Shown piece by piece: positions 1-12,340 of a DNA stretch of 64,000 nt. How positions within the stretch are numbered: position 1 is the stretch's first letter; every line of letters starts with the position of its first letter. The notes beneath the pieces are model-generated. The model was not told where the DNA came from and did no database searches. It saw only the letters and a program-made list of their open reading frames with translations. Made by a program: the position numbers and the translations under genes. Source of the DNA: Tubiluchus corallicola. Its lineage: Eukaryota > Priapulida > Priapulimorpha > Priapulimorphida > Tubiluchidae. The stretch spans positions 186,001-250,000 of the forward strand of contig JAQGDQ010000290.1 of the NCBI GenBank assembly GCA_030141605.1, in the 5' to 3' direction.

Positions 1-671
1 TTTGTTTTGTAAGCAGAGGCACATGCCATAGGGCAAAGGAGACCAAGTGTGTCGGTGTTCTGTGTGCGTCGGCAGGATGTTTCTCGTGATCATAGTTAAC
101 AACACTGAGAAGCCACTTGTGAGTAGAAAAAGCCATCGTCCTGTCGTTTTTAAAGCGATTTTAAAACAGCTGTGCTAAATAGAAACGTTTCCTTAATGTA
201 ATACAAACCAAGATTGCGCAAACTGCTTCAATTATCCAAAATAATAAAAGTTACATTACTCACACTTTGTTACGTTCGAGCAAAATACTCTTCCATTCAA
301 GAATGACTAAGAAAAATAATAACAAACGATTTTCCTTTCAAGATACAAGTAAAACACCATCTTGCTGAATCAATTAACATTAGTTATACTAAATGCACCT
401 GTAATGTTTTACCAAGACGCCCATTTACCACGATCTAGGCGCAAATAAAACGTTGCGGTGTTTGACTGGGTGGCTGTCTGCGAAGTTGCGAACTCAATCA
501 ATTCCTGTAAAGTTTACCAAACTCATGTTACATAAAAAAACCTGAAAGAGTTATTGGTATAATCATGCGAAACAAATAGCTGCTTAAATGGGACTCCCAG
601 AAAATTATTTTCACAGACAATTTAAACCTTTTCCCCCATGCCCCTTTCTTCCATCCCCCTTGTTCTGTATT

Positions 672-800
<129 letters not shown>

Positions 801-1110
801 TCCCCTCGCTCCCTCACACCCTATCTCTCTTTTTTCTGTTTCGTTTTTCCCTTTGCCCCATCTCTCTTTTGTTCTTTCTCTTTCTGCTCTCTTTTAGTTA
901 TCCAAACGATGCAATGTTTAAGTAATCACTGTTGTATTTTTAGTTCTTGTTCTCGAAAAAATATTTTGTTTTGAAACCTTCACTGCTACAATTTCATATT
1001 ATCGCTTTTAGCATAAAATTGCTTTACCAAGGTAACATGCATTGTGTATTTTCCTCTGCATATAATTACTTCAAATTTAACCGATTTTAATAGAACTTGA
1101 AATAAAGTTT

Positions 1111-1195
1111 AATAGTAATAATAATAATAATTACAATTATTACAATTATTATTATTATTATTATTATTATAATTATTATTATTATTATTATTATT

Positions 1196-1271
<76 letters not shown>

Positions 1272-1300
1272 TATTATTAATAATAATAATAATTTATTTA
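1111..1300. repeat. Compound (ATT)n/(ATC)n microsatellite
   Basis: A trinucleotide array changes phase: AAT/ATT units, then about 45 bp of ATC units (about 1197-1240), then ATT units again, ending in AAT. The ATC block sits symmetrically inside the ATT array, as expected if point mutants were spread by slippage. Confidence 0.95.
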
Positions 1301-1719
1301 TATGTTTATTATAAAAAATTAAAAATAATGCTAAGACTTCACATAAGGCTTCACGAGCTAAATAGATTAAATTTTGTCAACATCTTGGAGTCCACGTGTT
1401 GCTCAATAAATTATGCTCTTTCCCAAGATTTTTTTTGCAGGTTCTTCTGTGACAGGCGGCAGGGCCATTCACCATTATCTTAGTGAACAAATAATTGTGA
1501 CAAATTTGTCTGTAACTTGGTACACTAACAAGGCGCGGTGAATTTACTCGTTTATTTCGGTGCGCTTATATGAGCGGTGTTTTTGTTATTTTAGCAAATG
1601 GAAGAAAATGGCAGTTTACATGAGTTTTTATGCAAATTGCGTTGTTATTTAAGTTTCTTAATTAGTATTTTACATTATCGCTTATATTTGTTAAAAAATT
1701 AATTTTGTTAATTTTTGCA

Positions 1720-4484
1720 ATGAAGTCTACAATCTACAAACTCGCTAACTCTTTCTTTGTAATGGGACTCGGTCTGTGTTTAGGCATTACGCTCAGTATC
1801 ATCGTGACTCCTTTTTTGGTAGATGATTGCTTAATTCCTTCAAAGTCTCTGTTGATGAAAGAAAACATTACTGATAAATTTGAGCCACGACAACTTAATG
1901 CAAATGAACGTGCTAAACGTGATCATGTTGAAGACAGAAAGCCACCAGTTCGCCCTCGCTTTGCGCGAGATGAACTCGGAATAAGAGAAAAACTATTTGT
2001 TGGTGTTCTTACTTCTCAAAATACAGTGGAAACTCTTGCATTTGCTATAAATAAAACAGTCGCACACCATGTTCCAAAAATCGTATTTTTTATGGAATCA
2101 CCCAGCCAGCCACATTTATCGAAGCAACTAACTATGGTTGCGTTTACCGATGATAGGCCTTTACTGAAGCCATTTCACATGTTTCGATATATTGGCGATC
2201 ACTATGGCAATGCTTACGACTGGTTTTTTATTTTTCAAGATAGCACATATGTACGGGGTGAAAGACTTTTAGATTTTGTTAACCATTTGAGCATAAGCCA
2301 AGACTTGTATTTAGGAAAACCAACAGATGATTTGCATGGAATTTATTGCAAACTTAGTGGTGGTTTTTTGCTGGGACAAGCAGTAATGGCAAAAGTCATC
2401 AGTGAATTAGAGTGGTGTACAAAGAATGCTTTCTCAGCAGAAGCAGATGATAATCTTGGAAGGTGTATCTTACACAGTACAAATATTCCTTGTTCTGAGT
2501 CTTGTGGTGTGAGTTATTTTACCTAAAAGTTAGACTTTATTTATTAATCACTTCATAATTTTTTTTCACTTTTGCAACTGACAAAATTGAGACCAATCTC
2601 TTTGTCTCACTTCATTCTTTCACTCGGCCTTTGATGGGTCCATCACATATGTATTACTGTGCAAACACTAGCAAAGTGAGAATATCTGTGTTGTCAATGA
2701 AATTTCTATGGAAAAATTGTTATTAGTCAAATTCGATGTTAGCCGAGTGGGGTTATCAAAACCAGACAACTTTGTAGAAGTCTGTTATGCGGATCATGCC
2801 TTGTAATTTAGGCCACATAGGCAGGACTGGATTATCCTATAGGCTAGTATAGGCTACAGCCTAGGGCCCCTCAAGCAAGCTTAGTGGACCCCATACTTTG
2901 CAATGCTGACTTAAAAAGGAGGCCTGGAAGTCTGAAACTCTGATTTTAAACTGGCTTCTCATCTGAGATAAAGGATCTCTGTTTGAAACAAAGGGTGCTT
3001 GTTTGAGGCTCTTTGAACCCTTTATTTGAAATATGGGACCCAAGCGATGCAAATGTCGTTAAAATATGTCGCAAGTAAAAATGTTCTAGATCAATGCGAG
3101 CAAATTAGAGGGTGGCTCCATCTGAAACGGCCCCATAATTTCATTAACATAGGGGCCCTGAAAGTTCATAATCAGGCCCCACACTTAGGCATATATATAT
3201 ATATGTGTGTGGAAAAAATTAGACAGCTGCTAAGAAACTACACAGAACATAATTTGTTTCAATAAATAACCACATCGGTGTAAACCGTAAAACAACACCA
3301 TTAACATAAAATAATAAAAATGCATCCTACGAGCTTTATATCCATTTGTAGCCATTAAACATAATTCTTGTGATGTGTGCATTCAAGAAATTCAACTTAA
3401 AAAATCTGTCAAATTGAGGTTATATTTGTTTGAGGGTATTTAAATGTAATTTAACTATTTTTTGGATGTAAACAACTGACACTGGTGGCTACTAAACAGC
3501 TGTGACATTTATGTTTCAGGACAAGACTCTTCACACTTACGAACTTACAGAAGATTTCAACTTTCAAAATGACATCAGTTCATTTAAGAATCGTGAAGAG
3601 TTTAATCAGTCGTTGACCTTTTACCCAGTGACAAACCCAGAAACTATTTACAGGCTTCACAGATACTTCAGTCAGCTGGACCTGGATTACACATACAGGT
3701 TGGTAACCTTTTCTTGTGAAACTTGTTTATCACAGTGTGTAGAAAAATGAGCTTTTAGCAGTCACAGAGTTTGCGGTTCTCCAGTCAAACAAATAATTGT
3801 CCTCTGTGTTTTAATTCTTAACTTTTAAAGTTCTAACATTTTATATGGAACGTTATGCTTGCGGTTTTATAATAATTATTTCTCTATGAATGTTATTTGT
3901 TGTGTGATTTTGTAATTTAACTGCTTATTTAAAAAGACTAGTTCCAAGCTTTTTTCGTGTAATTTTAAATGTTTCTGAGTTCATTATTAATTTATTATAT
4001 AAGTCAAATGATTCTTTTCACGCTGCTACAGGACAACGCTTACGGTAAGTTGCAGTAAGGTGTTTATTTTCAGTCTTCTGAAGACAATCTAAGTTTCTTA
4101 TTCTAAAATATGTCTTCTCAATCATATAGTATTGCAAACTGAATAAAATCTCTGGTAATTATAGATTAAAATTTTTCCTTTTTTTACACTTGCAAGCTGA
4201 AATTTAAAAACGTTTCAAGGTCTAAGTGTTGTCATGGGCTCATTTCAACAAGTTTTTGCTTGTATAGCCAAATTTTTGCTCATTACCTATCGTTTTACAC
4301 TTTACTTTTGATACTTACACAAGTGTAAACAACCCGGCGAACCCGCTATGATTAGACGTTAATTTATATGTCTTTTTATAGTTGTCTTTGTCTCCATATG
4401 GAAAAATTGGAGACATATGGAGACAAAGACAACTATAAAAAGACATATAGACAAAGACAACTATAAAAAGACATATATAAATCC

Positions 4485-4516
<32 letters not shown>

Positions 4517-7500
4517 GTTATTCAATATGGCATTTTTGTTGCAGTCTAATTGCTGAAATTCAGGCACAAATTGAGAACATTAGTCAGTATGCGCCAGGTG
4601 GGAAAGAAGCATTTCCATGGCCTGTTGGAGTCAGGGGTACATTGTTTTTAATAATTAATTAATAATAATTATTCATATTTCATCAAACATTTGTTCGTAT
4701 GCTCATATACTGAACGGAATACGGAACAATTGTTTAGACTCAATCTCATTTTAATATACTGTCCAAAATAGACATTTTCTTGCCTATAAGAGTTAGCAAT
4801 TGTTTCTTATATTTGAATAATTAGCTTAGAAAGTTAATTAAGGTAACTGAACACAGCTATTGCTTATGTCAGAAATTAACCACAGTTTGTGCAACGGTAG
4901 ACATCTTCCTTTGCGCGTCAAGCACGTTTGTGTAAGTGTTACTGTTTAAACGCATGATGTCTCGAAAATGGGCTCTACGTCATAAGACGTCAGAAACTAA
5001 CACTGAAGTTCATGGTGATGGTTATCACTGTAATGCCTTCTATTTGTTGGCCATGTGAATGTGCCAAAAGGCGCCACTGCCAATTTTGGTAGACTCACTG
5101 AGCCGCGCGTAGCTTTCAAAGTTTAATGAAATTTGAGTATCCAAGGTAATTATTATTTAATCTAAGCTTTGATTTAAAAAAAGCTATTGTAGTTTTCAAT
5201 ATTTTAGAGCATTCTTTATTCTGAACTCATGTTTACACAATCATCCGGTTTACCTTTAAGTAATTTGTGTCGTTATGTTTTTTTTGTTTTTTAGCATTTA
5301 TGTGTAACAGTGTCCTCATTTTAGCTATATGAAGATCTTACCAATTGGTAAATCTTAGGTAAAGACACTCACATACCCATCGTTTACTTTCCCGAAAATT
5401 CCTTATATTACTAACTAAGCATGCACTGCAATGAAAGTTACTGTGGCCACCATAGCAAAATCAGAGAGTATGGTAATTGGTGATAATGGTGTAGATTTGA
5501 TAATAATGTTGGACATTGAGACTTACATTGCCCACCTTAGTTTTTAACGTAGCAAAATCAGAGAGTATGGTAATTGGTGATAATGGTGTAGATTTGGTAA
5601 TAATGTTGGACAATGAGACTTACATTGTCCACCATAGTTTTTAACGTAGCAAAATCAGAGAGCATGGTAATTGGTGATAATGGTGTAGATTTGGTAATAA
5701 TGTTGGACATTGAGACTTACATTGTCCACCTTAGTTTTTAACGTACCAAAATCAGAGAGCATGGTAATTGGTGATAATGGTGTAGATTTGATAATAATGT
5801 TGGACAATGAGACTTACATTGTCCACCATAGTTTTTAACGTAGCAAAATCAGAGAGCATGGTAATTGGTGATAATGGTGTAGATTTGGTAATAATGTTGG
5901 ACATTGAGACTTACATTGTCCACCTTAGTTTTTAACGTACCAAAATCAGAGAGCATGGTAATTGGTGATAATGGTGTAGATTTGATAATAATGTTGGACA
6001 ATGAGACTTACATTGTCCACCATAGTTTTTAACGTAAAAGGAGAGAGCATGGTAAGTGGTGGTAATGGTGTAGATTTGGTAATAATGTTGGACATTGAGA
6101 CTTACATTGCCCTCCTTAGTTTTTAACGTAGCAAAATCAGAGAGCATGGTAATTGGTGACAATGGTGTAGATTTGGTAATAATGTTGGATAATGAGACTT
6201 ACATTGCCCACCTTAGTTCTTAACGTAGCAAAATCAGAGAGTATTTGGTAGTTGGTGATAAGGGGTGTTGATTTGGTAATAATATTTATATTCGTTATAA
6301 ACTATAGTAGTAATAATGATCTTTTGTAGCCATGCAAATAAAAATTGTTTGAGTTAAAGAAATTCACATAACCCTAGTGTAATTTGATTATTTGTTCACT
6401 GCATTAGATTCTTAAAGCCTGTGCTTGCTCATTTACCTTATAGGCACTGTGAAATTCAAGTGACTAACAACTTCCTTTCTGCTTTTTTATTTCCATCTTT
6501 GTTCGCTCACTACTTAAAAAACAGCATCCTATTGGTGGGCTGCAAGATCGAGATTATATACTGTTTTCCATAGTTACCTTGGATTCGTATTTTGTCAGGA
6601 CTGCGTAGCATAATGGATATGACAGCAAAGCATACCATGTGTTCTGGGGATTGCTGTTACGGTGTAGTGTGTCTTATTCTTTTGCTTTGATAATTTTGAA
6701 ATGCAAAGAATGTTTAGGAGAGACAACTTTAGAGAGATAACTTAAATGTAAAACCTGAGAGAGAAAACTTGTGATAAAACATTTAACAGAGGTATAGCAA
6801 GAGAGACAACTATGTGCAGAAAGCCTACTTATAGGCTTCGCCCTGTCGATCTACTTTAATCAATGGTAATTACACGGTAATTAGTTAACAAGAGTGATAG
6901 AACTTTGCAAGGCCTATCTTATGGGAGTTAGTTTAAAAGTCAACACAGTTCCTGTTAGTCCTGTTGTGAACTTTGGGAACAAATCTTATAGAAACAGATG
7001 TGAATGCTTCCCTTTTCTGCTAACGTTTTTTGTCCAAGTGGGATTCAATACAGTGAATAGTTGTAAAAGAGCTAATTTTATTTTCTGTGATTGTATTATA
7101 TTAATCGCTAGTTTAGCAATGATGTTTTTGCCATTTCAGAGCCCTGTAAGCCGCGCTCTAAATTTGATGTCATTCGTTACGAGTATTTCACTGAAACACA
7201 CATTTACTTCAAGAACGAGGACTCGAATGTCGAAGAACTCAATGCAATCGACAAAGAAGATGTCGACGAAGTGATCAAAACATCAACTGAGAAACTACTA
7301 GCAAAATATGGTATTTCTGTCATTTATACTAAGAATTTCTTACTTTTTAACAGCTATAATTTTGTATTAATGAATACCTGAATGTGCTTTGGCCAGCAGT
7401 CATAGTTTCTTATTGCGTCTCTACCAAACACTTAGCAACCATACGAAAGTGTGGTTGCTATGGATTTTACAAGAGCAGATTAAAGTTACATTTAAATCCA

Positions 7501-9841
7501 GTAGATGGCACTTTCTGACGAAGATTTGGACTTGTCAACAGAAAAAACTCAAAGCAAAATGGCTGCTTCCGTGAGCTACAATCGGAGTTTGAAAATACTA
7601 GTTTTTTTACAATTGCAGTTCTAGTTTCTAGATGAAAAAGTGGGTAAGGACTTATAAAATTAGATTTTTGGTATTTCTTTTTGAATATTTTCCTGATAAT
7701 TTGATGCTAGAATATAAAAGTCCAATATATTTGGTGCTACTTGTAACTATGCCGACTTATGGACGGTTTTGGTTTGCAAGCACACAAATGAGCCTCCACA
7801 GCCTGTGTAATGCATACAAAAAGCAGTTCTTTGTTCTGTTATTCTAGTGTAAAGTTGACATTTCATTTGTCCTATTCAGAACGCCAATAGGCGCACATAT
7901 ACGTAACATGACAACTTTGGAGTATTTTTTGAAATCATCATTAGAGACGATACCGTTTTGGCAGTTACTTGATGGTCTCTGTAGTTTTCGCAAGAAATGT
8001 AAAGCATAGGGGACCTCTGTCCTGAAGTTTTAGTAAAAGGGATGAGATACATTATTAAGTGCATCATCAGGAGTCAGATCCTGAGAATGTCGGTCTGATA
8101 AATCGTTATTAAGAAACATCTTAGCTTAGTTGTCAAAATGAGGGTCCAGTTTCCAAAGTTTATTCCTCTTTGTGGAATATCTCTTAATTTACTTTTATCA
8201 GTGTTGTGGAGATCGCTGGCATCTATTAGAATTACATGGAACATTGTAGAATGTTCCGTTGGAATGATCATCTTACCGTCTGGAATGTTCTGGAACAAAA
8301 CTTCTAGAATCTTCTCGGGCGCGCTATATAAGGCAAAGCAGGCCACTGAGATGGGAGCACACGGATTCACACGGACGCCTCTTACACATTCTCTTGTATA
8401 CTTACATTTTCAGATACACTCAAACATTTTCCAGATTTTCACATTTAGTGTAATCATTTTGTGTTCCTTCATACTTTTGTGTTGTAGAATTCTCGCTTAA
8501 TAAACTAGCTTAATTTGATGACGTATTTTCTGGCTTTCTCTACGAGCCTTCCGAGAGAAACAAAACACAACAATCAGAAGTGGTCTTTTTAAACCAAAAT
8601 GCAGCTATATTTTGTGCCGAATAAATTTCAATATGCTATGCCTCAAATTCTTCGTATTCTACGCTGGATTGTGTTTGGAAGTTCACAATGGGTGTCAGCG
8701 ACACTTGTGTGTCGATTTTTCATTGTTTTCATTGCCCTGGAAATGACGTAAATAGAGAAAAATAAGATTTAACAAATTTGCAAACGAATTACTAATCTGC
8801 GGTTATTATTGTTTAGGCAAAAGTTACGAATATCACAGATTGGTAAACGGCTATAGGCGATTTGATCCCACACGTGGTATGGAATACACATTAGACATTG
8901 CACTGAGAGATAAAGATACTGGACGCGAAATGCACAAACGTGTCCATCTAGTTAGACCGCTAGGTCACGTCGAAATAATACCTATGCCGTACGTTACTGA
9001 AAATGTCAGAGTGACCATTGTGCTGCCGGTCAACTATGGCGACCTTGAGTGGCTGCCAAAATTTCTTCACCTTTACGAAAAGACTTCTCTTCGGGAAGGC
9101 GACAACTCCGTACTGATGATCGTCTTTGTGTATTCATCCGACGAACCTACTTTCGGTATCCGCGATCCCTTTGCATCAATCAAAAGCGATATAAGCAAAC
9201 TAGAAGGCAATTATAAAGAGGGAGCTAAAATTGCTTGGGTGAATGCTCATTCAAAAAATCCCAGCATCTTTGCCGTTCTTGACATTGTGTCAAAGAAGTT
9301 CCCGCCAGAAGCTCTGTTTTTTCAAACTACTCCGCAGATAGAATTGAATTCAGTATTACTGAATAGGTGCAGAATGAACGCGATACTTCATTCGCAAGTG
9401 TTCTTTCCCATGGGATTCTACGAATACAAACCGAGCATTGTATATGGGCCGAATGCACCCATACCCGAATCACTTGAGATTAACAAAAACTATGGCCATT
9501 ATGATTCCAATTCATACGAACATGCGTGTTTTTATAACGGCGACTATACAGAAACTAGAAAACTTATCGCTAACGAAGTGCCGATCGTTACCGATGCTAA
9601 AAAGATGCCCGCAACAGACGGCAAGATTCCGTACGCGTTAGTAGAGATGTTTCTTAAGTCAAAACTGCACATATTTCGCGCAATTGAGCCTTCACTGAAG
9701 TCCAGATTTCGGATCATCACTTGTACGGGACCCATGGAAGAAGGGGCATACCAGCGGTGTATGAAACGCAGGTCAGAAGCTCTTGGCACGCGCTCACAAC
9801 TAGCTAAACTTTTACTACAAAATGAAGTAATCCAACCATAA
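1720..9841 (+). CDS. CHPF: Chondroitin polymerizing factor-like chondroitin sulfate synthase (five exons)
   Basis: Predicted Golgi type II membrane glycosyltransferase of the chondroitin synthase family, which extends the GlcA/GalNAc chain in complex with CHSY partners. Exons: 1720-2508, 3520-3698, 4545-4636, 7140-7310 and 8817-9841. All junctions are GT-AG and in phase, giving 751 aa; human CHPF is about 775. The start is the ATG at 1720, followed by a short basic end and a signal-anchor helix (about residues 15-35). Exon 1 holds the N-terminal GT31-like domain (LGIREKLFVGVLTS, then WFFIFQDSTYV). Exon 5 holds NGYRRFDPTRGMEYTLD, EIIPMPYVTE, DVVSKKFPPEALFF and LNRCRMNA, typical of the C-terminal GT7-like domain. 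The position of the metal-binding acidic motif reads QDST, and the C-terminal one lacks DVD, as in CHPF rather than CHSY. An ATTAAA at 10014 may be the polyadenylation signal. Known from the family: CHPF has weak activity alone and works with CHSY1. CHPF versus CHPF2 cannot be decided. Confidence 0.93.
2822..3181. mobile_element. hAT-type MITE, copy A (CHPF intron 1)
   Basis: 360 bp. The left end is CAGGACTGGATTATCC, and the right end reversed reads TGGGGCCTGATTATG, forming imperfect terminal inverted repeats. The flanks are CACATAGG and CACTTAGG, a 7/8 match consistent with the 8-bp target duplication of hAT transposons. Its internal sequence matches the element at 10751-11130, including a shared CAATAATTTCATTA-like block near the right end. 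No transposase frame is present. Confidence 0.8.
4365..4512. repeat. Perfect 36-bp inverted repeat, partial tandem copy and (AT)n
   Basis: Positions 4365-4400 and 4414-4449 are exact reverse complements with a 13-base loop. The right arm is followed by a second partial copy (4449-4475) and an AT run (4486-4512). It lies in CHPF intron 2, ending about 30 nt before the exon 3 acceptor, so the RNA could form a strong hairpin next to the 3' splice site. Confidence 0.93.
5455..6290. repeat. 97-bp satellite with 194-bp dimeric order (CHPF intron 3)
   Basis: About 8.5 copies. Unit starts at 5455, 5552, 5649, 5746, 5843 and 5940 are exactly 97 bp apart, and later copies are diverged. Successive units alternate between GGACATTGAG with CCTTAG and GGACAATGAG with CATAG, so most of the array is really a 194-bp dimer repeat. 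Confidence 0.95.
7385..7800. repeat. Dispersed repeat, copy 1 (CHPF intron 4)
   Basis: Related, in the same orientation, to 42415-43130 in the hnRNP gene. Shared blocks include AAATCCAGTAGATGGC, GTCCAATATATTT and TTTTGGTTTGCAAGCACA. No terminal inverted repeats, coding frame or target duplication were recognised, so its class is unknown. Confidence 0.75.
8202..8572 (+). mobile_element. Solo LTR of a retrotransposon
   Basis: 371 bp. It begins TGTTGTG and ends CACAACA, a perfect 7-bp inverted terminal pair of TG...CA type, and is flanked by the exact 5-bp direct repeat ATCAG (8197-8201 and 8573-8577). Internally it has a promoter-like U3 with heat-shock elements, a TATA box (8325-8332) and AATAAA at 8499-8504, in the order of a U3-R-U5 structure. 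No gag or pol is adjacent, so it is a solo LTR left by LTR-LTR recombination. The 5-bp duplication fits Ty3/gypsy or other LTR groups; the family cannot be named. Confidence 0.87.
8237..8332 (+). promoter_or_regulatory. Clustered heat-shock elements and TATA box in the solo LTR
   Basis: Three HSE-like clusters precede a TATA box. The first is GGAAC...GAATGTTCC (about 8238-8257). The second is GGAATGTTCTGGAAC (8282-8296), a perfect GAAnnTTCnnGAA trimer. The third is TTCTAGAATCTTC (8302-8314), a perfect TTCnnGAAnnTTC trimer. TATATAAG follows at 8325. Spacing matches heat-shock promoters bound by HSF trimers. Activity is inferred, not shown. Confidence 0.78.
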
Positions 9842-10750
9842 CGACAGCTTAATTAGAATCTCTACATATGGCCTATATTTTATAAATTTTTATTACATAT
9901 TTTATGATAAACGGGGGTTTATTTAAATTGGGTTTTGTATATATTTGTGTTATTATTATTGCTATTACTATTACAAATGATTTTTTTTGATGAACAGCTA
10001 AATTTGTTTGCAAATTAAAAACAATTACAACACCAACGCTTTTCAGTTTGGCTTGGGTTTTACAATTGATCGCGTATTTCAGTAATACGATTTGTGCTGA
10101 AGATTTTGACTGAATACGGTCAATTGAAATTTAGTCATTATGTATTTTATTACGAGCTTAACAGACTGCAATGCATAATCCACAAGTTTAAACTGCTCAT
10201 TCAGTACTAGCCTGTTCTAACTTCTCTGCAGGGCATTAGCAAGGCAATGAGTCAGCTACAGCTGCTAGCAAAATAAAATAAATTAAGCACTAGCACTGTA
10301 GTGCCTTATTTGCCTCTTATTTCATTGTATGGCTTGAACAAATTAAAATGTGTTATTTCATCTTTTTTATTTTTACCTTTTCCTTTGCATAAAATCATGA
10401 TTAATAAACTAAATTGTATAAACAAAAGAAAATGCGTTGAAAAAATGTTACCAGATCTATGATTCGAACCTAGGACTTTTTACTGTACTGTCATTACACT
10501 TAATCCTGTGAATTAAACTGATTTAAATGGCATTGCTAAGTGAAACCTACTAATGTTTGCACCTGCCTAGTCTCCACAGTAACAAAGCATTACTCATGGT
10601 ATCCAGTGAACTCAGCAGCATGAAGTTAATTAATTAAAGGAATACTTTTTTACCCATTTTTAGTGTAGTCACTTAGCTGTGACTATTTAGCTTGCTGTCA
10701 AATGCTTTTTTTTTGTTTGTTGCTGTCAAACCGCCTCATGTTTGTGCGTG

Positions 10751-11130
10751 CAGGGCTGGATTACCCTATAGGCTAGGTGAGGCTGCTGTCTAGGGCCTCT
10801 TAAGCATGGGCCTTCAAACTTCGGTGACATTTGGTAAAAAATATGTTTTTTCACTACGGTTGCGTGCAAACAGGTGCTAATTTGGTTTGCACTAAATAGT
10901 GAAATTGTGACATTTTTTAACGAATATTTTTATCGACAAACAAAAGATAGCTATTCTGGTTTATTTAAAGAATTTGCAATAAGTTTACTTCAAGCTTTGC
11001 AAGAATTGCTAAAATATATCAGGAGTAAAAAATATTCAAGACAGGTGCAGGCGAGTTAGAGGTGACTCTGTCTGAGGGGTCCCAATAATTTCATTAGCCT
11101 AGATGCCTAAAAAGGTCATACACCGGCCCG
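10751..11130. mobile_element. hAT-type MITE, copy B
   Basis: About 380 bp. The left end is CAGGGCTGGATTACCC, and the right end reversed reads CGGGCCGGTGTATGACC. It is homologous to 2822-3181 at both ends and internally. The flanks (TTGTGCGTG and TTGTATGCG) are only an approximate target duplication, so the exact right boundary is uncertain. It is non-coding. Confidence 0.77.
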
Positions 11131-11264
11131 TTGTATGCGCTCTGTTGTTTTGTACATGTAGTTTTTTAAATTTTTTTATCGAAATCATATTATCATTATT
11201 ATGCGAATTAATTACAAAGATTATTTATACTTGTATTTTATCAAATACTAAGCCAAATTTCGTC

Positions 11265-11720
11265 TATGTGTCGTGACTCCGTTGGAGTAATATGTTATTT
11301 TAATGACAAGCACATTGTTTCAAAGCCTATGTGTGGTGATGCCATTGGTGTAAAATGTTGTTTTAATGACAATCAAGCACATTGTTTCAAAGCCTATGTG
11401 TGGTGATGCCATTGGTGTAAAATGTTGTTTTAATGACAATCGAGCACATTGTTTCAAAGCCTATGTGTGGTTACGCCATTGATGTAAAATGTTGTTTTAA
11501 TGACAATCGAGCACATTGTTTCAAAGCCTATGTGTGGTGACGCCTTTGGTGTAAAATGTTGTTTTAATGACAATCAAGCACATTTTTTCAAAGCCCATGT
11601 GTGGTGACTCCATTGGTGTAAAATGTTGTTTTAATGACAATCAAGCACATTGTTTCAAAGCCTATGTGTGGTGACGCGTGTAAAATGTTGTTTTATTGAC
11701 ATTCAAGCAAATTGTTTCAA
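11265..11720. repeat. 67-bp tandem repeat
   Basis: About 6.5 copies of a 67-bp unit containing GTGTGGTGATGCCATTGG and TTTTAATGACAATC. Unit starts at 11331, 11398 and 11465 confirm the period. The last copies are shortened and diverged. No coding potential. Confidence 0.95.
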
Positions 11721-12340
11721 ATTACATTGACATTTGAAAGAAGCCTGTTAAACCTTACATGGAATTTAATATTGCTTTAGTGCACGTGTTATTAATTATG
11801 CACAATAAATCCTAATTAAGATAGCAGTCGTTATTAATTTTATTACTTTTATATTAAATTGCCTATAATATTCTAGCAATCGTAATTAATTTATGTATTG
11901 AGAATATTTTTCATAAAAAAACGTAATACAGGATATTCTTTTAGCTTGTTTTGATATCTGTTTGTCTTTTGTAAAAGTTCCGTGCGTCTGCAGTACCTCC
12001 TCTACTAAATACCAGACACTCAAATGCAAGGTACAATACACTGAATCACTTTTGCAATTGATCACTTCACAATAATTGACACTTGTTGAAATCTGAACTT
12101 ACTGAATTTCCTTTCTGTAGTTGAGTAGCCCTACAATAGTTTGATGCACCCATTGCAAGGTTTACTCTCTCCGTCTTGATGTCTTTGGCATCCACTTTCA
12201 GTTCTTTACCTTCTCACATTTCAACACATGTTCTGTATAGTCTTTTTCCTTACAACATATAGGGCTATTGAGGTTATTGTTGTATTATTTTACAATAAAT
12301 GATGTCTTGGACTATTGTATTATTATTATTATTTCCTGTG

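Noticed and set aside
8573..8590. Possible primer-binding site (ATCAGAAGTGG) after the LTR
   Set aside because: The first five bases are the target duplication of the solo LTR and no internal retroelement follows.
10465..10500. B-box-like GATTCGAACCTAGG on the minus strand
   Set aside because: No acceptable A box at the right distance and no cloverleaf, so at best a decayed SINE fragment.
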